DNA from: Chryseobacterium salipaludis
Lineage (GTDB): Bacteria; Bacteroidota; Bacteroidia; Flavobacteriales; Weeksellaceae
Reading direction: 5' to 3'
DNA: 64,000 bases
Assembly (NCBI RefSeq): GCF_022968825.1
Contig: NZ_JALHKS010000005.1
Location: 62,001 to 126,000, forward strand
The notes under the pieces were generated by a model. That model was not told the origin of the DNA, searched no databases, and was given only the letters and a program-made list of their open reading frames with translations. Both the position numbers and the translations under genes were made by a program. Shown here piece by piece: positions 1 to 8,137 of this stretch. Positions within the stretch are counted from its first letter, which is position 1; the number at the start of each line of letters is the position of its first letter.

Positions 1-373
1 CCGCCAGCGTATCTTTTTTATTAAAAGTTAAAGCACTCTGATAGAAATCGCAGCCGGTATATTTTTGTCCGATGGTATTCCAATACGCCTGCATTTCTCC
101 GTTCTCGCCCGGCTTCCCGTGAATGATATTGAAACAGACATCAAAAGTTACTTTAAAACCACTGCTCAGCGTTACCGAAAAATCAGCTTTATCCACCGGC
201 AGATGATTTCCGCGGTCATCGATAAAATACCAATCCTTCTTCAGGATAACTACTTTGTACACATTGTACAGATCACGGTTCAGCGAACTGAAGATGAGCT
301 CACCGCTTTTCAGCGACACTTTATACTCCTCTGAATAGCCGCCCATGACGACGGCAACGTTTTTCTTTTTCAT
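1..373 (-). CDS. ddl: D-alanine--D-alanine ligase, N-terminal part (runs off left edge)
   Basis: The minus strand is open from an ATG at 373 to the window edge, giving 124 N-terminal residues. The protein opens with KKKNVAVVMGGYSEEYKVSL, the ATP-grasp N-domain start of D-Ala-D-Ala ligases, and contains IIHGKPGENGEMQAYWNT and KYTGCDFYQSALTFNKKDT, matching the family's HGxxGEDGxxQ and YTGSxxxASAxxxDK blocks. The enzyme joins two D-alanines in the cytoplasm for peptidoglycan precursors. The C-terminal catalytic ATP-grasp part is outside the window. It is transcribed divergently from lpxK and has a good -7 box at 393-400. The assignment rests on these blocks only, but they are distinctive. Confidence 0.88.
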   Translation of the reverse strand, partial: MKKKNVAVVMGGYSEEYKVSLKSGELIFSSLNRDLYNVYKVVILKKDWYFIDDRGNHLPVDKADFSVTLSSGFKVTFDVCFNIIHGKPGENGEMQAYWNTIGQKYTGCDFYQSALTFNKKDTLA

Positions 374-392
374 GCAGTGGAAATCTTGCGGG

Positions 393-400
393 CAAAATTA
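393..400 (-). promoter_or_regulatory. -7 promoter box for ddl
   Basis: The minus strand reads TAATTTTG, an exact match to the Bacteroidota -7 consensus TAnnTTTG, 19 nt upstream of the ddl start codon. No clear -33 TTTG is seen at the expected distance. Confidence 0.5.
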
Positions 401-513
401 CATAAATACTTTTACAGAAAATGGCCTATCCACACAAGTTTATGTGAACGTACCTCATAACAAAAGAAGATTCAAATCATGGCCGCTAATTTTTAATTGC
501 TGTTTTAAAAATG

Positions 514-521
514 TAATTTTG
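514..521 (+). promoter_or_regulatory. -7 promoter box for lpxK
   Basis: TAATTTTG matches TAnnTTTG exactly and ends only 6 nt before the lpxK ATG at 528. With the transcript start expected a few bases after the box, the mRNA leader would be almost absent. A TTTT at 491-494 sits at the -33 spacing. Confidence 0.5.
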
Positions 522-527
522 ACGCCT

Positions 528-1580
528 ATGAAAAGATGGTATCTCTACCCCTTTTCTCTCGTGTATCATCTGGTAACTGCAGTGCGCAACACCTTGTATT
601 CATGGGGGATCTATTCTTCAACAGGTTTTAAAATTCCGGTAATTAATGTCGGAAACCTTTCGGTTGGCGGCAGCGGAAAATCACCGATGGTGATGTATCT
701 CGCCGAGCTCCTTTCCAGGCAGTACAGAACCGGTGTACTCTCCCGCGGCTACGGACGGCTGACCAAGGGTTACCATATTACCAATTACGACAGCAATTAC
801 AAAACGGTGGGCGATGAAGCCATGCAGCTGTTTGAACGTTTCAAAAACCGCTTCGTTATTGGTGTGTCCGAAAAAAGAGTACCCGGCGCGCGAAAAATGA
901 TTGATGACATGGATTTAGGTGTCCTGCTGCTGGACGATGCCTACCAGCACCGCGCCATTAAACCGGGTTTCCAGATCCTGATGACGGATTACAGTGATCC
1001 TTATTTTAAGGATTACCTTCTGCCGGCGGGTAACCTGCGCGAAAGCCGGAATGGTGCCAGGCGTGCCGACATTATCATGGTTTCCAAATGCCCGCCGGAA
1101 CTAACGGCTGAGCAAAAACAATATTATATTTCACGGATTAAGCCGACAGAAAATCAGCATGTTTTCTTCTCAGGAATCGGATATGATGAAAACCTCTACA
1201 GCCGCGATAAAATACTGCCGGACAATAATCTTTCCTACTACGATGTATTGCTGGTGACCGGTATCGCTAATCCCAAACCGTTGCTTCAGCATCTGGACCG
1301 TTTCAGCAAGAAAGTAAAACACCTGAAGTTCCGGGACCATCATAATTTCACGGACGAGGATATTCGCCAGATTATGGCTGAATACAAAAAGCTGGGCGAA
1401 TACCGTATTCTTTTAACTACTGAAAAAGATTATGTGCGGCTTAAGACTTTCGATGCATTGCGCGACCTGGTATACTACTGGCCGATCCACGTTAATATTG
1501 ATAAGCAGGAAGCATTTAACCAAATCATTTTAGACTATGTTGGACAGAATCAAAGAAACCGCCGCGTTTATTCAAGATAA
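528..1580 (+). CDS. lpxK: tetraacyldisaccharide 4'-kinase
   Basis: LpxK phosphorylates the 4' position of the lipid A disaccharide precursor at the inner membrane. The 350-residue protein begins MKRWYLYPFSLVYHLV, the usual hydrophobic membrane-associating N-terminus, and carries the P-loop GNLSVGGSGKSP near residue 42, then LLLDDAYQHRAI, the LpxK DDxxQH signature. The reading frame is open further upstream (to 345), but the ATG at 528 fits the family N-terminus and lies just after a -7 box. The 3' end overlaps the start of punA by 44 nt in another frame, so the two are probably cotranscribed and coupled. Confidence 0.93.
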   Translation: MKRWYLYPFSLVYHLVTAVRNTLYSWGIYSSTGFKIPVINVGNLSVGGSGKSPMVMYLAELLSRQYRTGVLSRGYGRLTKGYHITNYDSNYKTVGDEAMQLFERFKNRFVIGVSEKRVPGARKMIDDMDLGVLLLDDAYQHRAIKPGFQILMTDYSDPYFKDYLLPAGNLRESRNGARRADIIMVSKCPPELTAEQKQYYISRIKPTENQHVFFSGIGYDENLYSRDKILPDNNLSYYDVLLVTGIANPKPLLQHLDRFSKKVKHLKFRDHHNFTDEDIRQIMAEYKKLGEYRILLTTEKDYVRLKTFDALRDLVYYWPIHVNIDKQEAFNQIILDYVGQNQRNRRVYSR

Positions 1581-2355
1581 AATTAACGACACGCCGGAGT
1601 TTGCTATTATCCTGGGTTCCGGCTTGGGGAATTTAAAAGATGAGGTGGCGCCCATTTGTACTTTAGAATATTCCGAAATACCGAATTTTCCGCAAACAAC
1701 CGTTGCGGGACACGGTGGCAAACTCATTTATGGCACGCTGGAAGGCAGAAAGGTCTTGCTGATGAGCGGGCGTTTTCACTATTATGAAGGCCATGATATC
1801 CAGACGGTAGTCTTCCCGGTGCGCGTTTTCCATCAGCTTGGAATTAAGAACATGATTGTTTCCAATGCCTGCGGCGGCGTGCATCCTGATTTCCAGGTCG
1901 CGGATGTGATGCTGATTAACGATCACATCAACATGATGCCGGAACATCCGTTGCGCGGCAAGAACATGGATGAGCTCGGACCGCGGTTTGTGGATATGAG
2001 TGAACCTTATAATAAAAAGATGTTGCAAACAGCACTAAAGGTGGCGGAAGCTGAAAATATCAAAGTGCATCAGGGTTGTTATGTGGCTTTGCAGGGTCCT
2101 ACTTTTGAAACGCCGGCAGAGTACGGAATGATTCGCGCAATTGGCGGTGATGCCGTGGGCATGAGTACGGTGCCGGAAGTGATTGTGGCAAAACATCAGG
2201 GAATGGAATGTTTCGGCTTATCGATTATCACCGATTTGGGCGGACCGGATATCGCGCTGGAAGTTTCTCATGAAGAAGTATTGCAGGCGGCGAAAAAAGC
2301 AATGCCAAATGTAATCGCCATTGTGAAAGGCCTGGTCCGGAATTATCACGGGTAA
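1537..2355 (+). CDS. punA: purine nucleoside phosphorylase (trimeric type)
   Basis: The enzyme cleaves purine (deoxy)nucleosides with phosphate to the free base and (deoxy)ribose-1-phosphate in purine salvage. The 272-residue protein shows the PNP-I signatures: IILGSGLGNL at about residues 25-34, the phosphate-site MSGRFHYYEGH, SNACGGV, and the base-binding stretch around ALQGPTFETPAEY followed by GMSTVPEV. Length fits the trimeric PunA/XapA class (about 270-290) rather than hexameric DeoD. The start codon lies inside lpxK, so translation is probably coupled. A hairpin terminator follows at 2372-2399. Confidence 0.92.
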   Translation: MLDRIKETAAFIQDKINDTPEFAIILGSGLGNLKDEVAPICTLEYSEIPNFPQTTVAGHGGKLIYGTLEGRKVLLMSGRFHYYEGHDIQTVVFPVRVFHQLGIKNMIVSNACGGVHPDFQVADVMLINDHINMMPEHPLRGKNMDELGPRFVDMSEPYNKKMLQTALKVAEAENIKVHQGCYVALQGPTFETPAEYGMIRAIGGDAVGMSTVPEVIVAKHQGMECFGLSIITDLGGPDIALEVSHEEVLQAAKKAMPNVIAIVKGLVRNYHG

Positions 2356-2371
2356 CTTTTACTTTCAAATC

Positions 2372-2399
2372 AAAAAGCGCATCGGACGGTGTGCTTTTC
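2372..2399 (+). terminator. terminator after lpxK-punA
   Basis: A 9-bp stem (AAAAGCGCA against TGTGCTTTT, one G-U pair) with an 8-nt loop lies 17 nt after the punA stop and ends in a short T run. Confidence 0.6.
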
Positions 2400-2581
2400 T
2401 CTTGTTATAAACATTGAGCTGCCGGAGATAGCAGAATTTTTTTGAAACGTATAAGCTGATAGTTTTGAAAAAATTTTGGCTTAATTAATTTAAGTGATAA
2501 TTCGCTGGATATCAATTGCTGCACCTGCATTTTCTCTGTTTTAAAAACTGATATTAGCAGTCTGCAAAAAATTAAAACCTG

Positions 2582-2589
2582 TACTTTTG
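2582..2589 (+). promoter_or_regulatory. -7 promoter box for dinB, nearly leaderless
   Basis: TACTTTTG matches TAnnTTTG and ends 4 nt before the dinB ATG, so the transcript is predicted to start at or just before the start codon. No ribosome-binding site can fit. Confidence 0.5.
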
Positions 2590-2593
2590 CAGT

Positions 2594-3682
2594 ATGGAAA
2601 CGGTTCGGAAAATTATCCATGTGGATATGGATGCCTTCTATGCTTCGGTGGAACAGCGTGACCATCCCGAACTTCGCGGAAAAGCGCTCGCAGTGGGTGG
2701 TGGCCAGCACGGAGTTGTTGCCGCCGCCAGTTATGAAGCCCGGAAATTTGGCGTTCGCTCGGCCATGCCCGGCAGAATTGCTCAGCAAAAATGCCCGCAT
2801 CTGATTGTGGTTAAACCCCGTTTTCAGCGGTACAAGGAAATATCTGCCCAAATCCGGCAAATCTTTTACGAGTTCACTGACCTGGTAGAACCTTTATCCT
2901 TAGATGAAGCCTACCTTGATGTTACCGAAAATAAGAAAGACATCGATTCAGCGCAGGAAATCGCCAGACAAATCCGCCGCCGCATTTTCGAGGAAACCGG
3001 CCTGACCGCCTCGGCCGGCATTTCAGTTAATAAATTCCTGGCAAAAGTAGCCTCCGATTACCGCAAACCCAACGGTCAGAAAACCATTCATCCGAGCCAG
3101 ATTCTGGAGTTTATGGAAGCACTGCCGATTGAGAAATTTTACGGCATCGGAAAAGTGACAGCCAACCGGATGCACGAGCTGAAAATATTCACCGGAAAGG
3201 AATTAAAGGAAAGATCACTCGAAGAACTGATACATCACTTTGGGAAGTCGGGTCATTATTATTATCAAGTGGTACGCGGCATTCACAAAAGCGAGGTACG
3301 GCCGCACCGTACGCCCAAAAGCGTGGCGGTGGAAGAAACCTTCTGGGAGAATCTGGCGGATGAAGAAGCGGTTTTTGCACAGCTGGAACTATTAAGCACC
3401 CAACTGGAAGAACGCTTGCGAAAAAAAGAAATTTTGGGAAAATCACTCACCTTAAAAATCCGGTACCGTGACTTCAGCATGTGTACCCGGAGCACAACTA
3501 CGGAAACTTATTTCGGTAACAGCGGCCAACTGCTTGCAACGGCAAAAAGACTGTGGGAGTTGCGGCCATATGACCGGCCTGTCCGGCTGCTGGGCTTATC
3601 GCTTTCCAACCTCAACACCCAGGAAAAGAAGCAGGTCAGCGTGCAGCTCACCTTACCTTTCGAAGAAGAAACCTATGAATAA
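2594..3682 (+). CDS. dinB: DNA polymerase IV (Y family)
   Basis: This is a translesion DNA polymerase that copies past damaged bases. The 362-residue protein has the N-terminal catalytic motif HVDMDAFYASVEQRD (first metal-binding Asp), the motif PLSLDEAYLDVT holding the acidic pair, and ASAGISVNKFLAK, the usual Y-family palm block. The helix-hairpin-helix region follows (IGKVTANRMHEL), then the little-finger domain. The C-terminus carries QLTLPF, a textbook beta-clamp binding peptide. It is monocistronic, with its own promoter box and a terminator shared with the converging phosphodiesterase gene. No LexA-like operator was recognised upstream. Confidence 0.95.
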   Translation: METVRKIIHVDMDAFYASVEQRDHPELRGKALAVGGGQHGVVAAASYEARKFGVRSAMPGRIAQQKCPHLIVVKPRFQRYKEISAQIRQIFYEFTDLVEPLSLDEAYLDVTENKKDIDSAQEIARQIRRRIFEETGLTASAGISVNKFLAKVASDYRKPNGQKTIHPSQILEFMEALPIEKFYGIGKVTANRMHELKIFTGKELKERSLEELIHHFGKSGHYYYQVVRGIHKSEVRPHRTPKSVAVEETFWENLADEEAVFAQLELLSTQLEERLRKKEILGKSLTLKIRYRDFSMCTRSTTTETYFGNSGQLLATAKRLWELRPYDRPVRLLGLSLSNLNTQEKKQVSVQLTLPFEEETYE

Positions 3683-3684
3683 AT

Positions 3685-3718
3685 AAAAACGCAGCATCCG
3701 GATGAATGCTGCGTTTGT
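3685..3718. terminator. bidirectional terminator between dinB and the phosphodiesterase gene
   Basis: An 11-bp perfect stem (AAACGCAGCAT / ATGCTGCGTTT) with an 8-nt loop sits between two converging genes, with A-rich and T-rich flanks on either side. Confidence 0.7.
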
Positions 3719-3733
3719 TCTGTAATTAAATAA

Positions 3734-4999
3734 TCACTTTTTCAAAATTTTTTGGGCAGTATCGTCAGTTCCGTCAATTGATTCGGAGATATTTAAGTTA
3801 AGAATATCGGCAACGATGGGATACACTTCCACATTTGGGAAATCAGTAATCACCGTTCCGGTTTTAAAGGCCGGACCGTTGGCGATGAAAACTGATTTCA
3901 TTTCGGTAACTTCAAACGGATTATAACCATGCTTGCCAAGCGAAGTGCTGCGCCCGGCTTCCAAAAAGATTTTGGGCGCTTTCGGCATCAGGATAATATC
4001 GCCGATGCGCCCGTAGCGGTCATCAGCTTTTGAAAAGTGCAGCGGCCCGGGGAACTGGTCAGCCAGAAAAACGAGATAATCTTCTGTTTTATTTTCATCA
4101 AGTTCCCGATAAACCGCGCGAACCTCAGCCGAATTTTTCACGAAGATGCGCAGCAACGTATTAGAGTTGTAGTAATCAAAACGATTTTTATCCGTTAGCA
4201 TTTGTGGAATTTCAATGGTTTCCTCGCGGTCGACTTTAATCATTCCGTGATCTGCCACAAATATAATATTCACAGGCAGGCCGGTTTCCTTCACTTTTGA
4301 AACCAGTCGGCCTACGGTCTCATCAATCATGTGTACCGCAGCTTCCGTTTCGGGGCTATCCGGTCCGAAGCGGTGGCCGTTGCTGTCAACTTCGGGGAAA
4401 TAGAGCGTAATAAAATGCGGACGGAACTCTTCAGGCAAATGAAGCCAGTTGAGGACTTTTTCCACTTTTTCCGCGGGCGTAAACTTTTCATGATACGGAT
4501 AATAATACGTTGGCCGCGTGCCTGCTGCATCACTTGCGGACCCAACCCACATCATCGAAGCGGAAATCATTCCCTGCTGCTCAGCCAGGCTCCAGAGCGG
4601 AACGCCGCCATACCAGGAGCCATCTTCCACAATTTGCTTATCGTTCATCTTGTATTGCTGCTGTCGCTTGTAGTCATAAAAAAAGTTGTCGATCAGCCCG
4701 TGATGCGCGGGGTATAAACCGGTGATAATGCTCCAGTGATTAGGAAATGTGATGGAAGGATAACTCGGGACCATCGCGGTGGCAGTGACGCCGCTGCTGG
4801 CAAGTTGATGCAGGTGCGTTGCATTATACTTTCGGATATAATCATTCCGGAAGCCATCCGCTGAAATCAAAATCACGTAAGGCTTTTCGGCGGTGACGGC
4901 TGCATTTTTGCGATCGGGCGTTATGATTTGAGCCGTGTCCGACTGTGCGAATGCACATCCAAAGAAGAATAACAGAAGTAAGGTTGCGGTGTTTTTCAT
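3734..4999 (-). CDS. secreted nucleotide pyrophosphatase/phosphodiesterase (alkaline phosphatase superfamily)
   Basis: The 421-residue protein starts MKNTATLLLLFFFGCAFAQ, a signal peptide, so it acts outside the cytoplasm. It has the NPP-family metal site ILISADGFRNDY, the nucleophile threonine in SITFPNHWSIITGLYP, and the later metal ligands FPEVDSNGHRFGPD and VADHGM. These enzymes hydrolyse phosphodiester or pyrophosphate bonds of nucleotides or lipids; the substrate here cannot be read from sequence. An upstream in-frame ATG would add 11 residues before the signal peptide, so the start at 4999 is preferred. A -7 box lies just 5 nt upstream. Confidence 0.88.
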   Translation of the reverse strand: MKNTATLLLLFFFGCAFAQSDTAQIITPDRKNAAVTAEKPYVILISADGFRNDYIRKYNATHLHQLASSGVTATAMVPSYPSITFPNHWSIITGLYPAHHGLIDNFFYDYKRQQQYKMNDKQIVEDGSWYGGVPLWSLAEQQGMISASMMWVGSASDAAGTRPTYYYPYHEKFTPAEKVEKVLNWLHLPEEFRPHFITLYFPEVDSNGHRFGPDSPETEAAVHMIDETVGRLVSKVKETGLPVNIIFVADHGMIKVDREETIEIPQMLTDKNRFDYYNSNTLLRIFVKNSAEVRAVYRELDENKTEDYLVFLADQFPGPLHFSKADDRYGRIGDIILMPKAPKIFLEAGRSTSLGKHGYNPFEVTEMKSVFIANGPAFKTGTVITDFPNVEVYPIVADILNLNISESIDGTDDTAQKILKK

Positions 5000-5004
5000 A
5001 GATG

Positions 5005-5012
5005 CAAAAATA
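5005..5012 (-). promoter_or_regulatory. -7 promoter box for the phosphodiesterase gene
   Basis: The minus strand reads TATTTTTG, matching TAnnTTTG, 5 nt upstream of the start codon at 4999; the mRNA would be nearly leaderless. Confidence 0.45.
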
Positions 5013-5030
5013 CTATTAATTAAGCTTAAC

Positions 5031-5061
5031 AAAAATTCCCGGCACTTGGAAGGGCCGGGAA
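5031..5061 (-). terminator. terminator after coaE
   Basis: On the minus strand an 8-bp stem (TTCCCGGC / GCCGGGAA) with a 10-nt loop is followed by TTTTTG, 16 nt downstream of the coaE stop. Confidence 0.65.
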
Positions 5062-5076
5062 CTTATTGCAATTTTT

Positions 5077-5694
5077 TCAAGAAGTCAACTCTTCCAGAAA
5101 ACGCATCGTTTCAGTGCGTAAATCTTCGAGCGTTCCGTTATTATAGATGATATAATCTGCCAGCTTGATTTTATCTTTTTCCGGCATTTGTTTGAGCATC
5201 ACGGCTTCCACTTCGCGGTACGTTTTCTCGTCGCGGTCCATGACACGCTTCAGGCGACAGTTGTCATCTGCTGTAACCAGGAGTGATTTGTAGCAGCTTT
5301 CATTTAATTTAAGTTCAAAGAGCAACGCAGTTTCCTTAAACACAAACGGAGTTTCCTGCCGTATTACCCAACTTTCGAAATCACGGCGCACCGCCGGATG
5401 AATTAAGCCGTTCAGTTGAAGCAACTGCTCTTCATCACTAAAAATGCGTTCCGCCACATATTTGCGGTCGTACACGCCTAAATGGTTGTAGGCATCCGGA
5501 CCCAGCAATTCTGAAATCCGAATGCGGAGATCCGCGCTTTCGTTCACAATTTCTTTGGCGCGCAGATCCGAAGAATATACCGGAAAACCTGCCTCTTCTA
5601 TATATTGCGAAACGGTGCTTTTTCCGGAACCGATCCCGCCGGTAATACCAATAATTTTTGTACTCGCCCTGGGTTCGGGCTCATCATTATTCAT
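5077..5694 (-). CDS. coaE: dephospho-CoA kinase
   Basis: CoaE phosphorylates dephospho-CoA, the last step of coenzyme A synthesis, in the cytoplasm. The 205-residue protein has the P-loop GITGGIGSGKST near residue 17, the substrate-site VYSSDLRAKEI, and the lid region with RDEKTYREVE. Length is normal for the family. It follows the metallo-beta-lactamase-fold gene with a 30-nt gap on the same strand, so the two are probably cotranscribed. Confidence 0.93.
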   Translation of the reverse strand: MNNDEPEPRASTKIIGITGGIGSGKSTVSQYIEEAGFPVYSSDLRAKEIVNESADLRIRISELLGPDAYNHLGVYDRKYVAERIFSDEEQLLQLNGLIHPAVRRDFESWVIRQETPFVFKETALLFELKLNESCYKSLLVTADDNCRLKRVMDRDEKTYREVEAVMLKQMPEKDKIKLADYIIYNNGTLEDLRTETMRFLEELTS

Positions 5695-5724
5695 AATTTT
5701 ATATTTACTTAGCTTTTTTTAATG

Positions 5725-6591
5725 TTAATAACCGAACACTTCGTTCATGCTGAAGGTTTCATCCAGCCGCACGCCTTTTTCGGTCATTTTGAGGCTGGCC
5801 AGTTCGTGATGTGCATCATGCTCGAAAAAGAGCAAATACTCATTATCTACGCACTGCTTCAAAAATCTCGCCTTTTCCTCCAGTGTTAAAAGGGGTCGCG
5901 TATCATATCCCATAACGTAGACCTGTGGAATATGCCCGACAGTCGGAATCAGGTCTGCCGCGAACACCACCGTTTTATCCTGATATTGCAGTACCGGCAG
6001 CATTTGCTTCTCGGTGTGGCCGTCCACAAAAATCACGTCCATCTTTAAATCCGGTGCAAAACCATAATTTCCATTCTGCGGCGTGGGCAAAAAATTCAGC
6101 TGGCCACTTTCCTGAATAGGAAGAATGTTTTCCGGCAGGAAACTGGCTTTCTCGCGGGCATTGGGTTCTGTGGCCCATTTCCAGTGCGCTTCATTAGACC
6201 AGAAATGTGCATTTTTAAAGGCTGGCTGATATCCGGTACGGTCTGCATTCCATTTAATAGCGCCGCCGCAATGATCAAAATGAAGGTGCGTCAGGAAGAC
6301 ATCTGTGATATCATCGCGCACAAAGCCATATTTCTTCAGACTTTTATCAATACTGTCATCGCCCCAAAGGGAATAATGACCAAAAAACTTTTCATTTTGT
6401 TTGTCACCGAGACCGGTATCAATAAGAATAAGTTTTTTACCGTCTTCAACGAGCAGGGAGCGGGTGCCCAGTTCAATGAGGTTTCTTTCATCTGCCGGAT
6501 TGGTTCTTTCCCAGAGGGACTTCGGCACTACGCCAAACATCGCTCCGCCATCCAGTTTAAATTTTCCGCATTGTATTGGGTATAATTTCAT
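5725..6591 (-). CDS. MBL-fold metallohydrolase
   Basis: The 288-residue protein has the metallo-beta-lactamase zinc site THLHFDHCGG (HxHxDH) near residue 100, with later ligands in VDGHTEKQM and FAADLIPTVGHIPQ. There is no signal peptide, so it is probably cytoplasmic. The arrangement (N-terminal strand region, LIDTGLGDKQNEKFFGHY) resembles quorum-quenching lactonase-like or generic MBL hydrolases, but the substrate cannot be assigned. It lies upstream of coaE and may share its mRNA. Confidence 0.85.
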   Translation of the reverse strand: MKLYPIQCGKFKLDGGAMFGVVPKSLWERTNPADERNLIELGTRSLLVEDGKKLILIDTGLGDKQNEKFFGHYSLWGDDSIDKSLKKYGFVRDDITDVFLTHLHFDHCGGAIKWNADRTGYQPAFKNAHFWSNEAHWKWATEPNAREKASFLPENILPIQESGQLNFLPTPQNGNYGFAPDLKMDVIFVDGHTEKQMLPVLQYQDKTVVFAADLIPTVGHIPQVYVMGYDTRPLLTLEEKARFLKQCVDNEYLLFFEHDAHHELASLKMTEKGVRLDETFSMNEVFGY

Positions 6592-6980
6592 AAGGTCTTG
6601 TTTTTATACTGAAATTTCTTTGCAATTCTTTGATAGTCTAAAGCTATAAAAATAACGATAGATATAAAAACGCAAATGTCTGTCATTCTTATAATATTGA
6701 ACTGCCGGTCAATTTCAGTTTAATTTGCAAAGGTCGCAAATTTTGTCTTTATAAAAATGTTAAATAAAGCTTTCAATAAATTGAAAGAATTTATCAAGTT
6801 TTGAGTGTTAATTATGATTTGTCATTAGCGCGAAGAACGCAAAGATTTAAGCTGTATGAGATCAGAAATTTGAATGCTAGGCCGCTTCGCTCAGCAATGG
6901 AAAAAACAGATGAGTAACTATGCGCACAGAATCATTATTCTCCTTAGCGTTCTTAGTGAAGACAAATTGATTAAAATGAT
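6592..6980. other. gene-free stretch between MBL hydrolase and ruvB
   Basis: No credible gene is seen in these 389 AT-rich bases. An imperfect inverted pair built on AAGAACGC(A/T)AAG lies at about 6825-6846 and 6943-6963 and brackets roughly 100 bp. No clear terminator for ruvB was recognised. Confidence 0.4.
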
Positions 6981-8003
6981 TTAAAACAACTCATCCGGTT
7001 TCTTTGGTGCAGAAATATTCAGGTGGCGATAGGCTTTGTCAGTCACTTCTCTACCTCTTGGTGTCCGGATGATAAATCCTTCCTGTATCAGAAATGGTTC
7101 ATACACCTCCTCCAACGTTTCCGGGTTTTCACCAATCGATGTCGCCAGCGCAGCAATGCCAACCGGCCGGCCGCGGAAGTTTTCTATCATGACGCGCATG
7201 ATGCGGTTGTCCATATCATCCAAACCAAACTCATCCACATTCAGTGAGTTCAGTGCAAATTTTGTAATATTAATTTCGATATCGCCGTTACCTTTGATCT
7301 CCGCGAAATCACGCACGCGGCGCAATAAAGCATTGGCAATCCGGGGCGTACCGCGGCTTCTTCTGGCAATTTCCAAGGCAGCGTCTTCAGTGATTTTCAC
7401 TCCCAGTACGCGTGCGCTGCGCTCGATAATCATGCCCAGCAGTTCCACGGTGTAATATTCCAACCGAGACTGTATTCCAAATCGGGCCAGCATCGGCTTG
7501 GTGAGCATGCCACTACGCGTGGTAGCGCCAATAAGCGTAAAAGGATTCAAACCGATTTGCACACTGCGTGCATTCGGTCCGGTTTCCAGCATAATGTCAA
7601 TTTTATAATCCTCCATGGCGGAATATAAATACTCCTCGACCACGGGTGACAGGCGATGGATTTCATCGATGAAAAGCACATCATTCTCTTCCAGATTCGT
7701 CAGCAGTCCGGCGAGACTGCCCGGTTTGTCCAGGACAGGCCCGGAGGTAATTTTGCAGTTTACTCCAAGTTCATTCGCGATAATGTTGGCCAGCGTAGTT
7801 TTTCCCAGGCCCGGCGGGCCATGCAGTAACACATGATCCAGTGCGGCACCGCGGTTTTTCGCGGCGGCAACGAACACTTCGAGGTTATCCAAAGTCTTGC
7901 GCTGACCGGCAAAGTCGCCAAAACTCTGCGGCCGGATACGCCGTTCCAGGCTCAGGTCCTCCTCGGAATAATTATCTTTATCTGCGTGCAGAAAGTCGGT
8001 CAT
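6981..8003 (-). CDS. ruvB: Holliday junction DNA helicase RuvB
   Basis: RuvB is the AAA+ motor that drives branch migration of Holliday junctions with RuvA. The 340-residue protein has Walker [14 protein letters not shown], Walker [10 protein letters not shown], and sensor 1 region [18 protein letters not shown], then the C-terminal winged helix ending [15 protein letters not shown]. The frame is open for 17 more residues upstream, but the ATG at 8003 gives the standard length and a -7 box sits between the two candidates. It is divergent from hutI. RuvC is encoded 15 kb away; RuvA is not in the window. Confidence 0.96.
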   Translation of the reverse strand: MTDFLHADKDNYSEEDLSLERRIRPQSFGDFAGQRKTLDNLEVFVAAAKNRGAALDHVLLHGPPGLGKTTLANIIANELGVNCKITSGPVLDKPGSLAGLLTNLEENDVLFIDEIHRLSPVVEEYLYSAMEDYKIDIMLETGPNARSVQIGLNPFTLIGATTRSGMLTKPMLARFGIQSRLEYYTVELLGMIIERSARVLGVKITEDAALEIARRSRGTPRIANALLRRVRDFAEIKGNGDIEINITKFALNSLNVDEFGLDDMDNRIMRVMIENFRGRPVGIAALATSIGENPETLEEVYEPFLIQEGFIIRTPRGREVTDKAYRHLNISAPKKPDELF

Positions 8004-8023
8004 TTTCAGTCGTGAATTAACTT

Positions 8024-8031
8024 CAAAGATA
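8024..8031 (-). promoter_or_regulatory. -7 promoter box for ruvB
   Basis: The minus strand reads TATCTTTG, an exact TAnnTTTG, 20 nt upstream of the ruvB ATG at 8003. This supports the shorter ruvB start. Confidence 0.5.
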
Positions 8032-8098
8032 CGAATTTGGCGACAGATTAACATAATGCTGCAAGGTAGCTTCTGCCCCGAACTGGCTTATTTTTTTT

Positions 8099-8106
8099 TA
8101 AATTTG
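8099..8106 (+). promoter_or_regulatory. -7 promoter box for hutI
   Basis: TAAATTTG matches TAnnTTTG and lies 31 nt upstream of the hutI ATG at 8138. Confidence 0.45.
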
Positions 8107-8137
8107 GACTGCAGACAAATAAGTACTGCATGAGTTT

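Noticed and set aside
65-334. Open frame of 89 codons on the plus strand
   Set aside because: It is the shadow of the ddl gene on the minus strand, whose translation matches D-Ala-D-Ala ligase.
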